Shown here one piece after another: positions 30,201-38,600 of a stretch of DNA of 64,000 nucleotides (the first letter of the stretch is position 1; each line of letters opens with the position of its first letter). Source of the DNA: Terasakiella sp. SH-1 (GTDB lineage Bacteria > Pseudomonadota > Alphaproteobacteria > Rhodospirillales > Terasakiellaceae); the NCBI RefSeq assembly GCF_004564135.1, contig NZ_CP038255.1:1210501-1274500 (forward strand), written 5' to 3'. Both the position numbers and the translations under genes were made by a program. The notes under the pieces were generated by a model. It had not been told where the DNA came from and ran no database searches. It saw only the letters and a program-made list of their open reading frames with translations.

Positions 30201-30961
30201 AGGCCGGAAGATTTGCCCCCACCAGACAGCGGCTCACCTTCACCACGCAGGTTGGAGAAGTTGCTCCCGGTACCAGAGCCATATTTAAACAGACGCGCTT
30301 CGCGAACCCACAGGTCCATGATCCCGCCTTCATTCACCAGATCATCCTGAATGGACTGAATGAAACAAGCGTGCGGCTGTGGGTGCTCATAAGAAGATTT
30401 GGAGCGCACCAGCTTACCTGTTTTAAAGTCAACATAGTGGTGGCCTTGGGCCGGACCATCAATGCCATAGGCCCAGTGCAAGCCTGTGTTAAACCATTGC
30501 GGGGAGTTCGGTGCACCCATCTGCGCACAAAGCTGGTAGCGCATTTCATCGTAATAGGCACGCGCATCAGTTTCGCTATCGAAATAGCCACCTTTCCAGC
30601 CCCAGTAAGTCCAGGTACCAGCCAAACGGTCAAAAACCTGTTTTGCTGAGGTTTCGCCACCAAAACGATCTTCATCATTCAATGATTTCAGGGCATCCTG
30701 ATCAGGTTCACTACGCCAAAGCCATTGCGGGACGTCTTTTTCTTCAACCTGTTTCAGTTTGGCGGGAACGCCAGCCTTGCGAAAGTACTTTTGAGCCAGA
30801 ACATCACAGGCAACCTGTGACCAGCTTTCAGGTACATCCAGATCGTTAGCCTGAAAAACAATAGAACCATCCGGGTTACGGATTTCGCTTGTTGCTTTAC
30901 GAAAGGCAATCCCATCGTATGGTGATTTATCTTGGTGCGTGAAATGACGGTTGATACGCAT
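27299..30961 (-). CDS. nrdJ: Vitamin B12-dependent (class II) ribonucleoside-diphosphate reductase
   Basis: A 1220-residue adenosylcobalamin-dependent reductase making deoxyribonucleotides with or without oxygen. N-terminal segment, then the ten-stranded barrel with [20 protein letters not shown] (active-site Asn/Cys/Glu region) and VVAPTGTIG; a C-terminal TSCPD-type domain ([22 protein letters not shown]) and a CxxC-rich tail ([13 protein letters not shown], then CLKCVTCG). AGGGGTATA precedes ATG 30961. The length and domain order match alphaproteobacterial NrdJ. A 655-base leader without genes precedes it. Confidence 0.96.
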   Translation of the reverse strand: MRINRHFTHQDKSPYDGIAFRKATSEIRNPDGSIVFQANDLDVPESWSQVACDVLAQKYFRKAGVPAKLKQVEEKDVPQWLWRSEPDQDALKSLNDEDRFGGETSAKQVFDRLAGTWTYWGWKGGYFDSETDARAYYDEMRYQLCAQMGAPNSPQWFNTGLHWAYGIDGPAQGHHYVDFKTGKLVRSKSSYEHPQPHACFIQSIQDDLVNEGGIMDLWVREARLFKYGSGTGSNFSNLRGEGEPLSGGGKSSGLMSFLKIGDRAAGAIKSGGTTRRAAKMVVVDVDHPDVEEFVTWKVKEEQKVAALVAGSKLAQTHLGEVMKACVEAGDSEDAFDAKKNKPLKKAIISARKVMIPENYIQRVIEFAKQGYTDIEFPAYNTDWDSEAYMTVAGQNSNNSVRVSNEFLNKVLADGEWELINRRDGSVNKRIKAKELWENIGYAAWACADPGIQFDSTINEWHTCPSDGRINASNPCSEYMFLDDTACNLASLNLLQFTRENGSFDVEGFSHAVRIWTVTLEIAVLMAQFPSKEIAKLSYDYRTLGLGFANIGGLLMASGLPYDSPEGRALCGSITALMTGEAYATSAEMAQHLGAFPGYQNNADHMLRVIRNHRRAAQGLKDDYEGLSVLPVPLDAANCPEGELVESARRAWDRALELGNEHGFRNAQVSVVAPTGTIGLVMDCDTTGIEPDFALVKFKKLAGGGYFKIINRIVPQALIKLGYSEEQANDMIRYAVGHGTLKGSAHLTHDQLRAKGFDDAGIEALEKALQDAFDIKFAFNKWSLGEDFCIKKLGFSAEQLDKPEFDMLAELGFAKEAIDNANTYVCGSMTLEGAPHLKDEHLPVFDCATPCGRKGKRFLSVESHIRMMAAAQSFISGAISKTINMANNATVQDCKEAYLLSWKLGLKANALYRDGSKLSQPLQAQILEDDEAEETLAEAVADQPAAKQAEIVAEKIVERVVAKRRKLPNRRKGYTQKASVGGHKVYLRTGEYEDGQLGELFIDMHKEGAAFRSLMNNFAIGISLGLQYGVPLDEFVEAFTFTRFEPSGMVEGNDTIKMASSVLDYIFRELAVSYMDRNDLAHIKPDDLHHDTVGEGESQSELPEDQTKQANQMIERVASQGYMRGRFLVFKGKDAEGSEGTPTGGAVSGAGASGTADLAAAASIDGEPDIFEETDQKLEQIREARMKGYEGDACPECGNFTLVRNGTCLKCVTCGSTSGCS

Positions 30962-31616
30962 TATACCCCTGTATGCCTCTTACCTTTTGAATTGAGCGGC
31001 GGAAAAAATGATCATTATCTTAATTGGTTTTCGTGCCCCAGGCGGTGCGACATACAACAGTATTTGGCGTTTGCCGTCGCAGTGGGCACAAGATGTAGAA
31101 CATTTTCCAAAAAGGATTTCAAGGTACTACGAAAGTATAGTTTAGTGATGTTGCGTATATGTAATGACTGTAATCATAAGCCGGCAGCCGATTCCCGATG
31201 AAGCCGATCTATGAAAAAAAAATTATAAAAAAAAGGTCTTGAAACCGGCCAAGTCTGGCAAAATATCCGCAAGCCCTTGTGTTTGCTGATGATATTGCCT
31301 ACTAGGTTTGGTGGTCTGTATTGCGCCTGCACAAAATATAGGAAAACCCTGTAGAGAATCGAAAAATGAGGGAAGTTATGCTTAAAAAATAGGCAAAGCG
31401 AAGAGGGGGAACCCTCCAGAATCGCACCTTGAACCAAAGCATCTTTATCGCGAATTAAACGATACTAAAGTGCAGAAAACCAATGTTTTCACTAGCTTTG
31501 TGCTGTAAAATTGAATAGAAAATAAAATAGAAAACTCAGGGCTGACTGTAAAAGCTGTGGTATGGTGGCGCTCTCTCTTGAATGAGAGAGAAAATTAAAT
31601 ATAAGAAAAACGGGAT
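30962..31616. other. Gene-free intergenic region upstream of nrdJ and the EAL gene
   Basis: 655 bases between two divergent genes. No convincing coding frame; the 87-codon minus-strand frame at 31174-31437 lacks a ribosome site and protein-like composition. Near nrdJ (31050-31085) a nested inverted repeat TGCGAC...GTCGCA encloses GGCGTTTGCC. Near the EAL gene CTCTCTC/GAGAGAG (31571-31590) forms a 7-bp stem. I could not find a clean cobalamin riboswitch B12 box or NrdR boxes. Confidence 0.5.
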
Positions 31617-33407
31617 ATGGTGTCTGGAACATATAGCGGAGATGCTGATTTTGGGGGAAGTGAATCAGTTTCCGATTTAAAAAAGCAGATTAATGTGTTG
31701 CAGGACGCATTAAAAACATCTGAAAATCGCCTTGGAGAGATGATGGGCAATCTCCCGGTGACGTTGTTTCGTTTGGAACGTAGCAGTGATGGCACCATTT
31801 CCTTTCCATATATCAATGCGGGCTCAGCAGCACTGATGGGGGCAGACAGTGAAGGGTTGCTGGCAAATCAGAATGGCTTTTTAGGTCTTTTAAGTACACA
31901 GGATAAATTCAGGCTGATGCGTTGCCTGAGCCGATCCATTAAAAAGCAAACCCCTATTGATGAAGAAATATGCCTGAATGTCAGCGCACTGAATAAAGTG
32001 TGGGTGCGTGTATTTGCCAATATTCATGAAATGAACGAGGATAAAACTGTTTGGGACGGCGCGGCTATTGATGTGAGTGGGCAGCATATGCTGGATGAGC
32101 GCCTGCATTATCTGGCTTATCATGATGAAACCACCAAATTACCCAATCGCTTGGCAATGGAAGAATATCTCAATGGCTTGTTTGCACAGCCTGTTGAAAC
32201 GTCTTTTGCTGTCTTGGCCCTTGCAATTGATCGGCTTGATCTGGTCAATGATACTTTGGGGATGGAAACAGCCAATCGTTTGGTGATTACGGTTGCTGAA
32301 CACCTGCAAAAAATGTTGCCTCACGGGACATTCTTGGCCCACCCACGTGCTGAAAACTTCTGTATCGTCTGGGAAGGTTTTGACAGTGACCAAGAGGTGG
32401 CGAATATTTCCAACAAGATCCTGGAGGCATTGAAAATTCCTTTTGATATTGGGGCACGTCAGCTGGATATCAGTGTCAGTCTGGGGATCAGTATTGCTTA
32501 TAGGGACGGTGAGGATGCAGATGCCCTTATGATGAATGCGGATACGGCCATGCGCCGGGCGCATTTGACATCACCGGGGGGCTATCGTTTCTATGTCGAA
32601 GAAATGAATACGCGGGCCTTGCGGGTTTTGGCTTATGAAAACCGTTTGAGAAAGGCAATTTCCAATAAGGAGTTTGTTCCCTTTTTCCAACCTTTGGTCA
32701 ATATCCAGACTGGGGAAATTGCGGCGATGGAAGCTTTGGCCCGTTGGAAGCATCCAAGACTGGGCCTTGTGGGGCCGGGGGAGTTTATCCCGGTGGCTGA
32801 AGAGGCTGGTCTTATTGGTGAGATTTGCCATCAAATTCTTTATAGCACATGTGCGACGGCGAAAAAATGGCTGGATGACGGGCTCAAGCCCATTCCGTTG
32901 GCGGTGAATATTTCCTGGCGTCAATTTGCCCAGCCAGAACGTTTGTTATTATTGATGAACCGGGTCCTTCAGGAAACAGGTATGCCACCAGAACTGGTTG
33001 AGTTGGAATTAACGGAAAGCTCTGTGATGGAAGAGCCGGATTCTGCTATTCGGACCCTGAATGACTTACGCGAGTTTGGGGTCACGGCATCTATTGATGA
33101 TTTTGGGACAGGGTATTCTTCCTTGTCCTATTTGAAGCGTCTGCCAATTTCCAAGCTGAAAATTGACAGGGCCTTCATTCATGAGGTGACTGAAAATGAG
33201 CGTGACGGCGCAATTGTCGATGCGATTATTCAATTGGCCCGTGCGTTGGGATTGAAGACGGTTGCCGAAGGGATTGAGACCCGCCAGCAATATGAATATC
33301 TGCGTAACAAGGGATGTGATTTTGCTCAAGGGTTCTTTTTCAGCAAGCCGGTTCCGGCGGAGGAAATGGAGAAAATGCTGATCAAAGGAAGCTTTCCAAC
33401 CTCGTAA
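31617..33407 (+). CDS. PAS-like/degenerate GGDEF/EAL protein, probable c-di-GMP phosphodiesterase
   Basis: A 596-residue soluble protein. An N-terminal coiled coil (SDLKKQINVLQDALKTSENR) leads to a PAS-like domain (about 40-165), then a GGDEF domain (about 170-320) whose signature reads RAENF, so cyclase activity is doubtful. The EAL domain (about 345-590) keeps EALARWKHP, the Asn of AVNISWRQF, IDDFGTGYSS, KIDRAFI and TVAEGIET, so hydrolysis of c-di-GMP is expected. Its counterpart effector may be the PilZ protein at 1490. Confidence 0.92.
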   Translation: MVSGTYSGDADFGGSESVSDLKKQINVLQDALKTSENRLGEMMGNLPVTLFRLERSSDGTISFPYINAGSAALMGADSEGLLANQNGFLGLLSTQDKFRLMRCLSRSIKKQTPIDEEICLNVSALNKVWVRVFANIHEMNEDKTVWDGAAIDVSGQHMLDERLHYLAYHDETTKLPNRLAMEEYLNGLFAQPVETSFAVLALAIDRLDLVNDTLGMETANRLVITVAEHLQKMLPHGTFLAHPRAENFCIVWEGFDSDQEVANISNKILEALKIPFDIGARQLDISVSLGISIAYRDGEDADALMMNADTAMRRAHLTSPGGYRFYVEEMNTRALRVLAYENRLRKAISNKEFVPFFQPLVNIQTGEIAAMEALARWKHPRLGLVGPGEFIPVAEEAGLIGEICHQILYSTCATAKKWLDDGLKPIPLAVNISWRQFAQPERLLLLMNRVLQETGMPPELVELELTESSVMEEPDSAIRTLNDLREFGVTASIDDFGTGYSSLSYLKRLPISKLKIDRAFIHEVTENERDGAIVDAIIQLARALGLKTVAEGIETRQQYEYLRNKGCDFAQGFFFSKPVPAEEMEKMLIKGSFPTS

Positions 33408-33489
33408 CACTTGAAGAAACAGGCGTGATCGACTAAAAATATAAGGGTAATTTCTCGCGTGCTTTTACAGCTTTACAAGGGGATGTGAT

Positions 33490-33843
33490 ATGACAATCGG
33501 AACCCGACTTTATACTTGGTTGAATGGTACGTTGGTGGGGACCGACGAATTCGGGAATAAATATTATCACAATAAAAAGAAGCTTCAGGGCCGGGAACGT
33601 CGCTGGGTTGTGTATAAAGGTATTGCTGAAGGGTCAAAAGTCCCGGCAGAATGGCACGCCTGGTTACATCACACTGTAGATGACCCGCTGACCGAAGAAG
33701 CAACACAGGCCAAGCAATGGCAGAAAGAGCATGTGCCGAACCTGACGGGAACTGAAAATGCCTATTACCCTCAGGGGGATGCACGTCATGGCGGTAAGCG
33801 TGCGGCTGCGACAGGGGATTATGAGGCTTGGCAACCAGAATAA
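33490..33843 (+). CDS. NDUFA12-like NADH:ubiquinone oxidoreductase accessory subunit
   Basis: A 117-residue protein of the NDUFA12/B17.2 family, found in complex I of mitochondria and alphaproteobacteria. LVGTDEFGNKYYHNK, RERRWVVYKG and VPAEWHAWLHH are the hallmark stretches. It sits upstream of mlaD and DUF2155 genes, a usual alphaproteobacterial neighbourhood. A terminator follows. Confidence 0.93.
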   Translation: MTIGTRLYTWLNGTLVGTDEFGNKYYHNKKKLQGRERRWVVYKGIAEGSKVPAEWHAWLHHTVDDPLTEEATQAKQWQKEHVPNLTGTENAYYPQGDARHGGKRAAATGDYEAWQPE

Positions 33844-33880
33844 GGGTTTGAACTTTCACAGGTTTGACCCTAAAATCGGC

Positions 33881-33907
33881 GGGCGCTTTTTCAGGCGCCC
33901 CTTTTTA
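33881..33907 (+). terminator. Rho-independent terminator after NDUFA12 gene
   Basis: GGGCGC (33881-33886) pairs with GCGCCC (33895-33900) over an eight-base loop, followed by CTTTTT. Confidence 0.8.
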
Positions 33908-33923
33908 TGAGTAGGAGGTTTGT

Positions 33924-34394
33924 GTGACATATTCATCGCGCAGGGAAAAAATTGTAGGCGGGCTGACGTTCTTGGCCTTGGTTATTGCAATTTTTGCTTC
34001 CTACGGTGGCGCTGATAGCGCAGTGGATGAAAGCATCTATCAGGTTTCTGCAACCTTTGGCCGGATTGATGGCTTGGCAGAAGAGGCCGAAGTCCGTATG
34101 GGTGGAGTACTGATCGGTCAGGTGATGAAGGCGGATTTAGACCAGAATTACCGCGCTGTTGTCACTATGGGGATTCATAAAGATGTGAAACTGCCACTGG
34201 ATACCTCGGCAGCGATTCAAACCGACGGCTTGTTCGGGGCAAAGTTCATTGAACTGGAACCAGGGGGCGAAGAAGAAATGATGGTTAATGGCAGTGTGAT
34301 TGATATGGCGCAAAGCTCTGTCGTTGTTGAAGAATTGCTGGAACTGATTATTTCAGAAGGCAAATCCAAACGTGCGCAACAACAAGACCAATAA
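33924..34394 (+). CDS. mlaD: MlaD-type lipid-binding protein, copy 1
   Basis: A 156-residue MCE-domain protein with an N-terminal membrane anchor (KIVGGLTFLALVIAIFASYG) and the MCE core (YQVSATFGRIDGLAEEAEVRMGGVLIGQV ... GLFGAKFIELEPGG). GTG 33924 has AGGAGG upstream. MlaD hexamers bind phospholipid in the periplasm as part of the Mla ABC system. The ATPase and permease genes are not nearby. A second MCE gene follows after 21 bases. Confidence 0.88.
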   Translation: MTYSSRREKIVGGLTFLALVIAIFASYGGADSAVDESIYQVSATFGRIDGLAEEAEVRMGGVLIGQVMKADLDQNYRAVVTMGIHKDVKLPLDTSAAIQTDGLFGAKFIELEPGGEEEMMVNGSVIDMAQSSVVVEELLELIISEGKSKRAQQQDQ

Positions 34395-34415
34395 ACAGGA
34401 ATAGGAACGTTCATC

Positions 34416-34877
34416 ATGATGGGTAAGAATATTGTTGAAACAGTCATGGGCGGTGTGGTGTTGCTGGTCGCTGCCGGGTTTCTGTTTATTGCTTTGAACA
34501 CAGCACAAGTGAAATCGGTTGAGGGCTATACGGTCGAAGCAGCTTTTCTGAAAATTGGTGGTCTGCAAAAGGGCAGTGATGTCCGCATGAACGGGATTAA
34601 AATCGGTACGGTACAAGAAAGCCGTCTGGACCCGGAAACCTATGATGCGGTTGTTGCCATGAGCATTCGCCCGGACTTGAAACTACCTGCTGATACGGTG
34701 GCTTCTGTTGTCAGTGGTGGTTTGATCGGTGGTAAATATGTGCGTTTGGAGCCGGGGGCTGATCGTGAGAATTTTGTTGCTGCAGGTGGCCGACTGGAAA
34801 ATACCAAAGATTTCAAATCTCTTGAAGATCAGGTGGGTGAAATCATCTTTTTGGCCACAGGTGGTGAGGACCAATAA
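34416..34877 (+). CDS. mlaD: MlaD-type lipid-binding protein, copy 2
   Basis: A 153-residue MCE-domain protein. Anchor: VMGGVVLLVAAGFLFIALNT; core: YTVEAAFLKIGGLQKGSDVRMNGIKIGTV and GGLIGGKYVRLEPGA. It aligns over its full length with copy 1 (both keep RMxGxxIGxV and KxxxLEPG), so this is a tandem duplication. It is followed two bases later by the DUF2155 gene. Which copy works with MlaEF, or whether they form mixed hexamers, is unknown. Confidence 0.9.
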   Translation: MMGKNIVETVMGGVVLLVAAGFLFIALNTAQVKSVEGYTVEAAFLKIGGLQKGSDVRMNGIKIGTVQESRLDPETYDAVVAMSIRPDLKLPADTVASVVSGGLIGGKYVRLEPGADRENFVAAGGRLENTKDFKSLEDQVGEIIFLATGGEDQ

Positions 34878-34879
34878 TA

Positions 34880-35287
34880 ATGTTAAAACGCTTTATCCTA
34901 GCTTGTAGCCTGCCGATGACTTTTGCCCCCGTGGCGTTGGCTGAACCTTATGATACGGTTGTTTTACAAGGTTTGGATAAAGTAACGGCGCGAGTTTCCC
35001 GTTTGGAAGCCCGTGTGGGGGATTTTATTAAATTTGGTAATCTGGAAATTGTCGCGCGCACGTGTGATAAGCGCCCGCCAACAGAAACACCGGAAAGTGC
35101 AGCCTTTCTTGATATTGCAGAAGTGAAGCCTGGGGAGCCTGCAAATGAAGTTTTTCGCGGGTGGATGTTTGCGTCCAGCCCAGCGTTAAATCCAATGGAG
35201 CATCCGGTCTATGACGTCTGGGTTCTGGACTGTAAGAACATGTCTTCCAACTCAGAAGCAAGTTCATCTTCTATCGGGTCTGAATAA
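34880..35287 (+). CDS. DUF2155 domain exported protein
   Basis: A 135-residue periplasmic protein with a signal peptide (ILACSLPMTFAPVALA) and the DUF2155 core (VLQGLDKVTARVSRLEARVGDFIKFGNLEI, then RGWMFASSPALNPMEHPVYDVWVLDC). Two cysteines (VARTCDKRP, VLDCKN) may form a disulphide. Linkage to mlaD and aat is common in alphaproteobacteria. Its last 79 bases overlap the convergent aat gene, including the serine-rich tail. Confidence 0.88.
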   Translation: MLKRFILACSLPMTFAPVALAEPYDTVVLQGLDKVTARVSRLEARVGDFIKFGNLEIVARTCDKRPPTETPESAAFLDIAEVKPGEPANEVFRGWMFASSPALNPMEHPVYDVWVLDCKNMSSNSEASSSSIGSE

Positions 35288-35892
35288 AAAGTCAGCACGG
35301 GAATTTGCAGGGCTTCATCAAGAAGAAGGTGATAGGCCCGACGTGGAATTTCAATGGCCCCCAGTGTTTCTAAATGTTCTGTGACAAATTGGGTATCAAG
35401 CAAGCTGTAACCAGACAGGCGTAAACGGGCAACCAGATGCATCAGGGCGACTTTAGAGGCATTGGGGCGTCTGGAAAACATACTTTCCCCAAAGAAGCCT
35501 GCCCCCAGTGATACGCCGTACAGCCCGCCGACAAGTTCGTCACCTTCCCAACATTCTACGCTATGGGCACAGCCCATCTGAAAAAGTTCGTTATAAAGGC
35601 GAAAGACATCTTCATTCATCCAGGTGTCAGGACGAGTTTCGGTGCTTTCAGCACATTTTTCCATGACACCGAGGAAGTTCGTATCACACCGTACATCAAA
35701 TTTCTTTTGTCGGATGGTTTTATAAAGGCTTTTTGAAATTTTCATCCCGTCCAACGGGAAAATACCGCGCAGTTCCGGATCGACCCAAAAGAGGTCCTCG
35801 GCATCACGGGTTTCAGCCATGGGAAACACGCCTGCGGCATAAGCACGCAGCAAAGTTTCTGCCGTAATCACGTATCTTTCGCTTCTATCCAT
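35209..35892 (-). CDS. aat: Leucyl/phenylalanyl-tRNA-protein transferase
   Basis: A 227-residue enzyme that adds Leu or Phe to N-terminal Lys/Arg, marking proteins for ClpS-ClpAP (genes at 21283-23955). Motifs: LLRAYAAGVFPMAE, ELRGIFPLDGMKISKSL, HSVECWEGDELVGGLYGVSLGA and FFGESMFSRRPNASKVAL. The C-terminal tail is slightly long and lies in the overlap with the DUF2155 gene. Confidence 0.95.
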   Translation of the reverse strand: MDRSERYVITAETLLRAYAAGVFPMAETRDAEDLFWVDPELRGIFPLDGMKISKSLYKTIRQKKFDVRCDTNFLGVMEKCAESTETRPDTWMNEDVFRLYNELFQMGCAHSVECWEGDELVGGLYGVSLGAGFFGESMFSRRPNASKVALMHLVARLRLSGYSLLDTQFVTEHLETLGAIEIPRRAYHLLLDEALQIPVLTFYSDPIEDELASELEDMFLQSRTQTS

Positions 35893-35936
35893 AGGATAAA
35901 TATATGGGATGATTGGATAAATTCAAGGAATAGGGG

Positions 35937-35977
35937 GAAAAAGAAAAACCGCCATTTCCGAATTGGAAATGACGGTT
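35937..35977 (-). terminator. Rho-independent terminator after accC
   Basis: A stem of about 12 bp with one mismatch (35947-35959 against 35965-35977), loop AATTC on the minus strand, followed by TTTTTCTTTTT. It ends the accB-accC unit. Confidence 0.85.
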
Positions 35978-35983
35978 GTCTTT

Positions 35984-37327
35984 TTAATCTTCAAGGCCGA
36001 CAAACTTTTCCAGCCATTTGATATCGTAATCCCCATTAATGAAGTCCTGATTTTCCAGAAGCTTCTGATGAAGAGGGATGGAACTTTTAATACCGCCGAT
36101 GACATATTCGCCAAGGGCACGACGCAGACGCATCAAACATTCGTTCCGATTATTGCCATGAACAATCAGTTTGGCAATCATGCTGTCATAATGTGGTGGG
36201 ACGGAATAACCGCTGTAAAGGGCAGAATCAACACGTACACTCAGGCCACCTGGGGCATGATAGTCGGTAATTTTACCCGGACAGGGCATGAAGTTTTCCG
36301 GGTCTTCTGCATTGATACGACATTCGATGGAATGACCATGGAATTTGATATCATCTTGTGTCATGCCTAGTGGGGCACCAGACGCCACACGGATTTGTTC
36401 CCGGCATAAGTCCAGACCTGAAATCATTTCAGAAATTGGGTGTTCCACCTGTAAACGTGTGTTCATCTCAATAAAGAAGAACTCACCATCTTCATATAGG
36501 AATTCCACCGTGCCCACGCCACGATATTTCATCTTACGCATGGCATCGGCAACGGTTTCACCGATTTTATTGCGCTGTATGTCATTCAGGGCAGGTGAGG
36601 GGGCTTCTTCCAAAACCTTTTGGTTACGGCGTTGCAAGGAACAATCACGTTCACCCACATGAACCGCATTGCCATGGGTATCACACAGAACCTGAATTTC
36701 AATATGGCGGGGCTTTTGAAGGAACTTTTCAATGTAAACGTCCGCATTACCAAAGGCAGCAAGCGCTTCGGTACGGGCTGTTTTCCAGTTAACTTCCATT
36801 TCGTCGGCATTGCGTACAAGCTGCATACCGCGGCCACCGCCGCCTGCTGTGGCTTTTACGATAACCGGGTAACCGAACTCTTCACCAATCTTCAGGGCTT
36901 CTTCAACCGTATCAACAGACCCGGCGGAACCAGGAACAATTGGCATGCCTGTTTGTTCTGCAATCTGTTTTGCGGTGATTTTATCACCCATCTGACGGAT
37001 ATGTTCTGGTGTCGGGCCAATAAAGGTAAAGCCGTGTTCTTCTACCATTTCGGCAAAATTGGCATTTTCTGACAGGAATCCATAGCCCGGATGGATGGCA
37101 TCCGCCCCGGTAATCGTCGCAGCAGACAGGATGGCCTGAATATTCAGGTAACTGTCTTTGCTGGGAGCAGGGCCGATACAGACGGCTTCGTCAGCCAAAC
37201 GCACATGCATGGCATCTGCATCGGCTGTAGAATGAATAGCCACTGTTGAAATACCCATTTCCTTACAGGCACGATGGATACGCAGGGCGATTTCACCACG
37301 GTTGGCAATCAGAACTTTTTCAAACAT
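35984..37327 (-). CDS. accC: Acetyl-CoA carboxylase, biotin carboxylase subunit
   Basis: A 447-residue ATP-grasp enzyme that carboxylates biotin on AccB. ANRGEIALRIHRACKE at the start, ATP-binding KATAGGGGRGMQLV, catalytic EMNTRLQVEHPISEMISGLDL. ATG 37327 lies 12 bases after the accB stop; the longer frame adds MVLP only. The length is standard. Confidence 0.97.
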   Translation of the reverse strand: MFEKVLIANRGEIALRIHRACKEMGISTVAIHSTADADAMHVRLADEAVCIGPAPSKDSYLNIQAILSAATITGADAIHPGYGFLSENANFAEMVEEHGFTFIGPTPEHIRQMGDKITAKQIAEQTGMPIVPGSAGSVDTVEEALKIGEEFGYPVIVKATAGGGGRGMQLVRNADEMEVNWKTARTEALAAFGNADVYIEKFLQKPRHIEIQVLCDTHGNAVHVGERDCSLQRRNQKVLEEAPSPALNDIQRNKIGETVADAMRKMKYRGVGTVEFLYEDGEFFFIEMNTRLQVEHPISEMISGLDLCREQIRVASGAPLGMTQDDIKFHGHSIECRINAEDPENFMPCPGKITDYHAPGGLSVRVDSALYSGYSVPPHYDSMIAKLIVHGNNRNECLMRLRRALGEYVIGGIKSSIPLHQKLLENQDFINGDYDIKWLEKFVGLED

Positions 37328-37339
37328 GGGCAAAACCAA

Positions 37340-37789
37340 TTATTCGATAATGAACAGGGCGTCACCGAATTCCACAGGTGCACCGGAGTTCACCAGAATG
37401 CGGGAAACCTTACCTGCTTTCGGGGCGTGGATCGGGTTGAAAACCTTCATGGCTTCAACAAGGCACAGGGTTTGACCTTCTGTGACGGAATCGCCAACAT
37501 TGACAAAGTTTGGTGAATCCGGATCCGGGGACAGGTAAGCAACACCCACCATCGGTGATGTTACAGCACCGGGGTGGTTGGATGCATCAGCCTCATCTTG
37601 TGCGGGAGCAGCCGCAGCACCAGCCACGGGTGCTGCCGCAACAGGGGCAGCAGTAGCATTTACAGTAACGTTTTTGGCAACACGAACGTGCCAGTCATCC
37701 TGACCATATTCGATTTCTGTCAGACCGGTATCGTTAAGCAGCTCTGCCAGTTCGCGAACCAGTTCGCTATTGAATTTATCCTTAGCCAT
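37340..37789 (-). CDS. accB: Biotin carboxyl carrier protein
   Basis: A 149-residue carrier. An N-terminal domain, then an Ala/Pro-rich flexible hinge (TAAPVAAAPVAGAAAAPA), then the biotinyl domain with the biotinylated lysine in EAMKVFNPI. It is the first gene of accB-accC, in the order aroQ, accB, accC on the minus strand. Confidence 0.97.
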   Translation of the reverse strand: MAKDKFNSELVRELAELLNDTGLTEIEYGQDDWHVRVAKNVTVNATAAPVAAAPVAGAAAAPAQDEADASNHPGAVTSPMVGVAYLSPDPDSPNFVNVGDSVTEGQTLCLVEAMKVFNPIHAPKAGKVSRILVNSGAPVEFGDALFIIE

Positions 37790-37807
37790 TATAATTGATT
37801 CTCTTCA

Positions 37808-38251
37808 TCAGCGACTTGAAAGGAGGCGACAAACAGCTTGCACCGCCAATTGATACCCATGTGTGCCCAGGCCGCAAATGACCCCATTGGCAGATTTGGA
37901 TACAAAAGACGTGTGGCGAAACTCTTCGCGCTTGTGAATGTTTGAAAGATGTACTTCTACAACGGGTTTTTCAACAGCCTGCAAGGCATCGTGGATCGCC
38001 ACGGATGTATGTGTATAGGCCGCTGGATTAATGACAATCGCATCAAAATTATCCCGAGCTTCCTGAATCCAGTCGATCAGGTCGCCTTCATGATTAGATT
38101 GGCGAAAATCAATCTCAACACCTTCGCCCTGTGCTGTTGCCAGACATAACTGTTCAACATCTGCTAAGGTTTCATGACCGTAGATTTCCGGTTCACGTTT
38201 GCCCAGCAGGTTGAGGTTAGGACCATTTAGTATGAGAATCTTATTCGACAT
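37808..38251 (-). CDS. aroQ: 3-dehydroquinate dehydratase, type II
   Basis: A 147-residue enzyme of the shikimate pathway. [19 protein letters not shown] with the catalytic Arg and Tyr, [16 protein letters not shown], and [17 protein letters not shown] with the catalytic His region. I start at ATG 38251 (family length 145-150); ATG 38260 is an alternative. It lies 18 bases upstream of accB, a conserved alphaproteobacterial linkage. Confidence 0.96.
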   Translation of the reverse strand: MSNKILILNGPNLNLLGKREPEIYGHETLADVEQLCLATAQGEGVEIDFRQSNHEGDLIDWIQEARDNFDAIVINPAAYTHTSVAIHDALQAVEKPVVEVHLSNIHKREEFRHTSFVSKSANGVICGLGTHGYQLAVQAVCRLLSSR

Positions 38252-38393
38252 CGTTATCATTAGAAATGTTTGCGAAATAGTACTGGCTTTATAGCATGCC
38301 TTGCACAGCTTGCAATCTTTCTTTAATCGCCCTCTTGCACTTAAGAAAAGGCTCGTACATACTCGGGCAAATTTTTAAGCTTATGGATAAAGA

Positions 38394-38600
38394 ATGAACG
38401 TCATTGTTAATGGTGAAGAAAGAACACTTTCTCAAACGCAATCTGTAGAACAATTCCTTGTTGAAATTGGGCTCGATCCCAAAAAGGTTGCCGTAGAACG
38501 CAATTTGGAAATCGTCCCGAAATCAGAATTTGCAACACAGATGCTGGATGATGGCGACAAGCTTGAAATCGTACATTTTATTGGTGGAGGGTCTCAGTAA
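38394..38600 (+). CDS. thiS: ThiS sulfur carrier protein
   Basis: A 68-residue ubiquitin-like sulfur carrier for the thiazole ring of thiamine. [11 protein letters not shown] at the start and [12 protein letters not shown] at the end. Canonical ThiS ends in Gly-Gly; here Ser-Gln follow the glycines, so removal of two residues may be needed before thiocarboxylation. The stop overlaps the thiG start (TAATG). No TPP riboswitch motifs were seen upstream. Confidence 0.93.
   Translation: MNVIVNGEERTLSQTQSVEQFLVEIGLDPKKVAVERNLEIVPKSEFATQMLDDGDKLEIVHFIGGGSQ

Noticed and set aside
30962-31200. Cobalamin riboswitch before nrdJ
   Set aside because: CAGTGGGC (minus GCCCACTG) resembles part of a B12 element, but the rest of the B12 box and supporting helices could not be found.
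31240-31345. NrdR boxes before nrdJ
   Set aside because: CAAAATATAGG and CAAAATATCCG are only half-like and at the wrong spacing; below the level I would annotate.
31174-31437. 87-codon minus-strand frame upstream of nrdJ
   Set aside because: No ribosome site, Phe/Leu/Ser-rich shadow-like composition and no recognisable motif; treated as intergenic.
38261-38393. TPP riboswitch before thiS
   Set aside because: No CTGAGA or ACCTGATCTGG-type conserved sequence in the 133-base gap.
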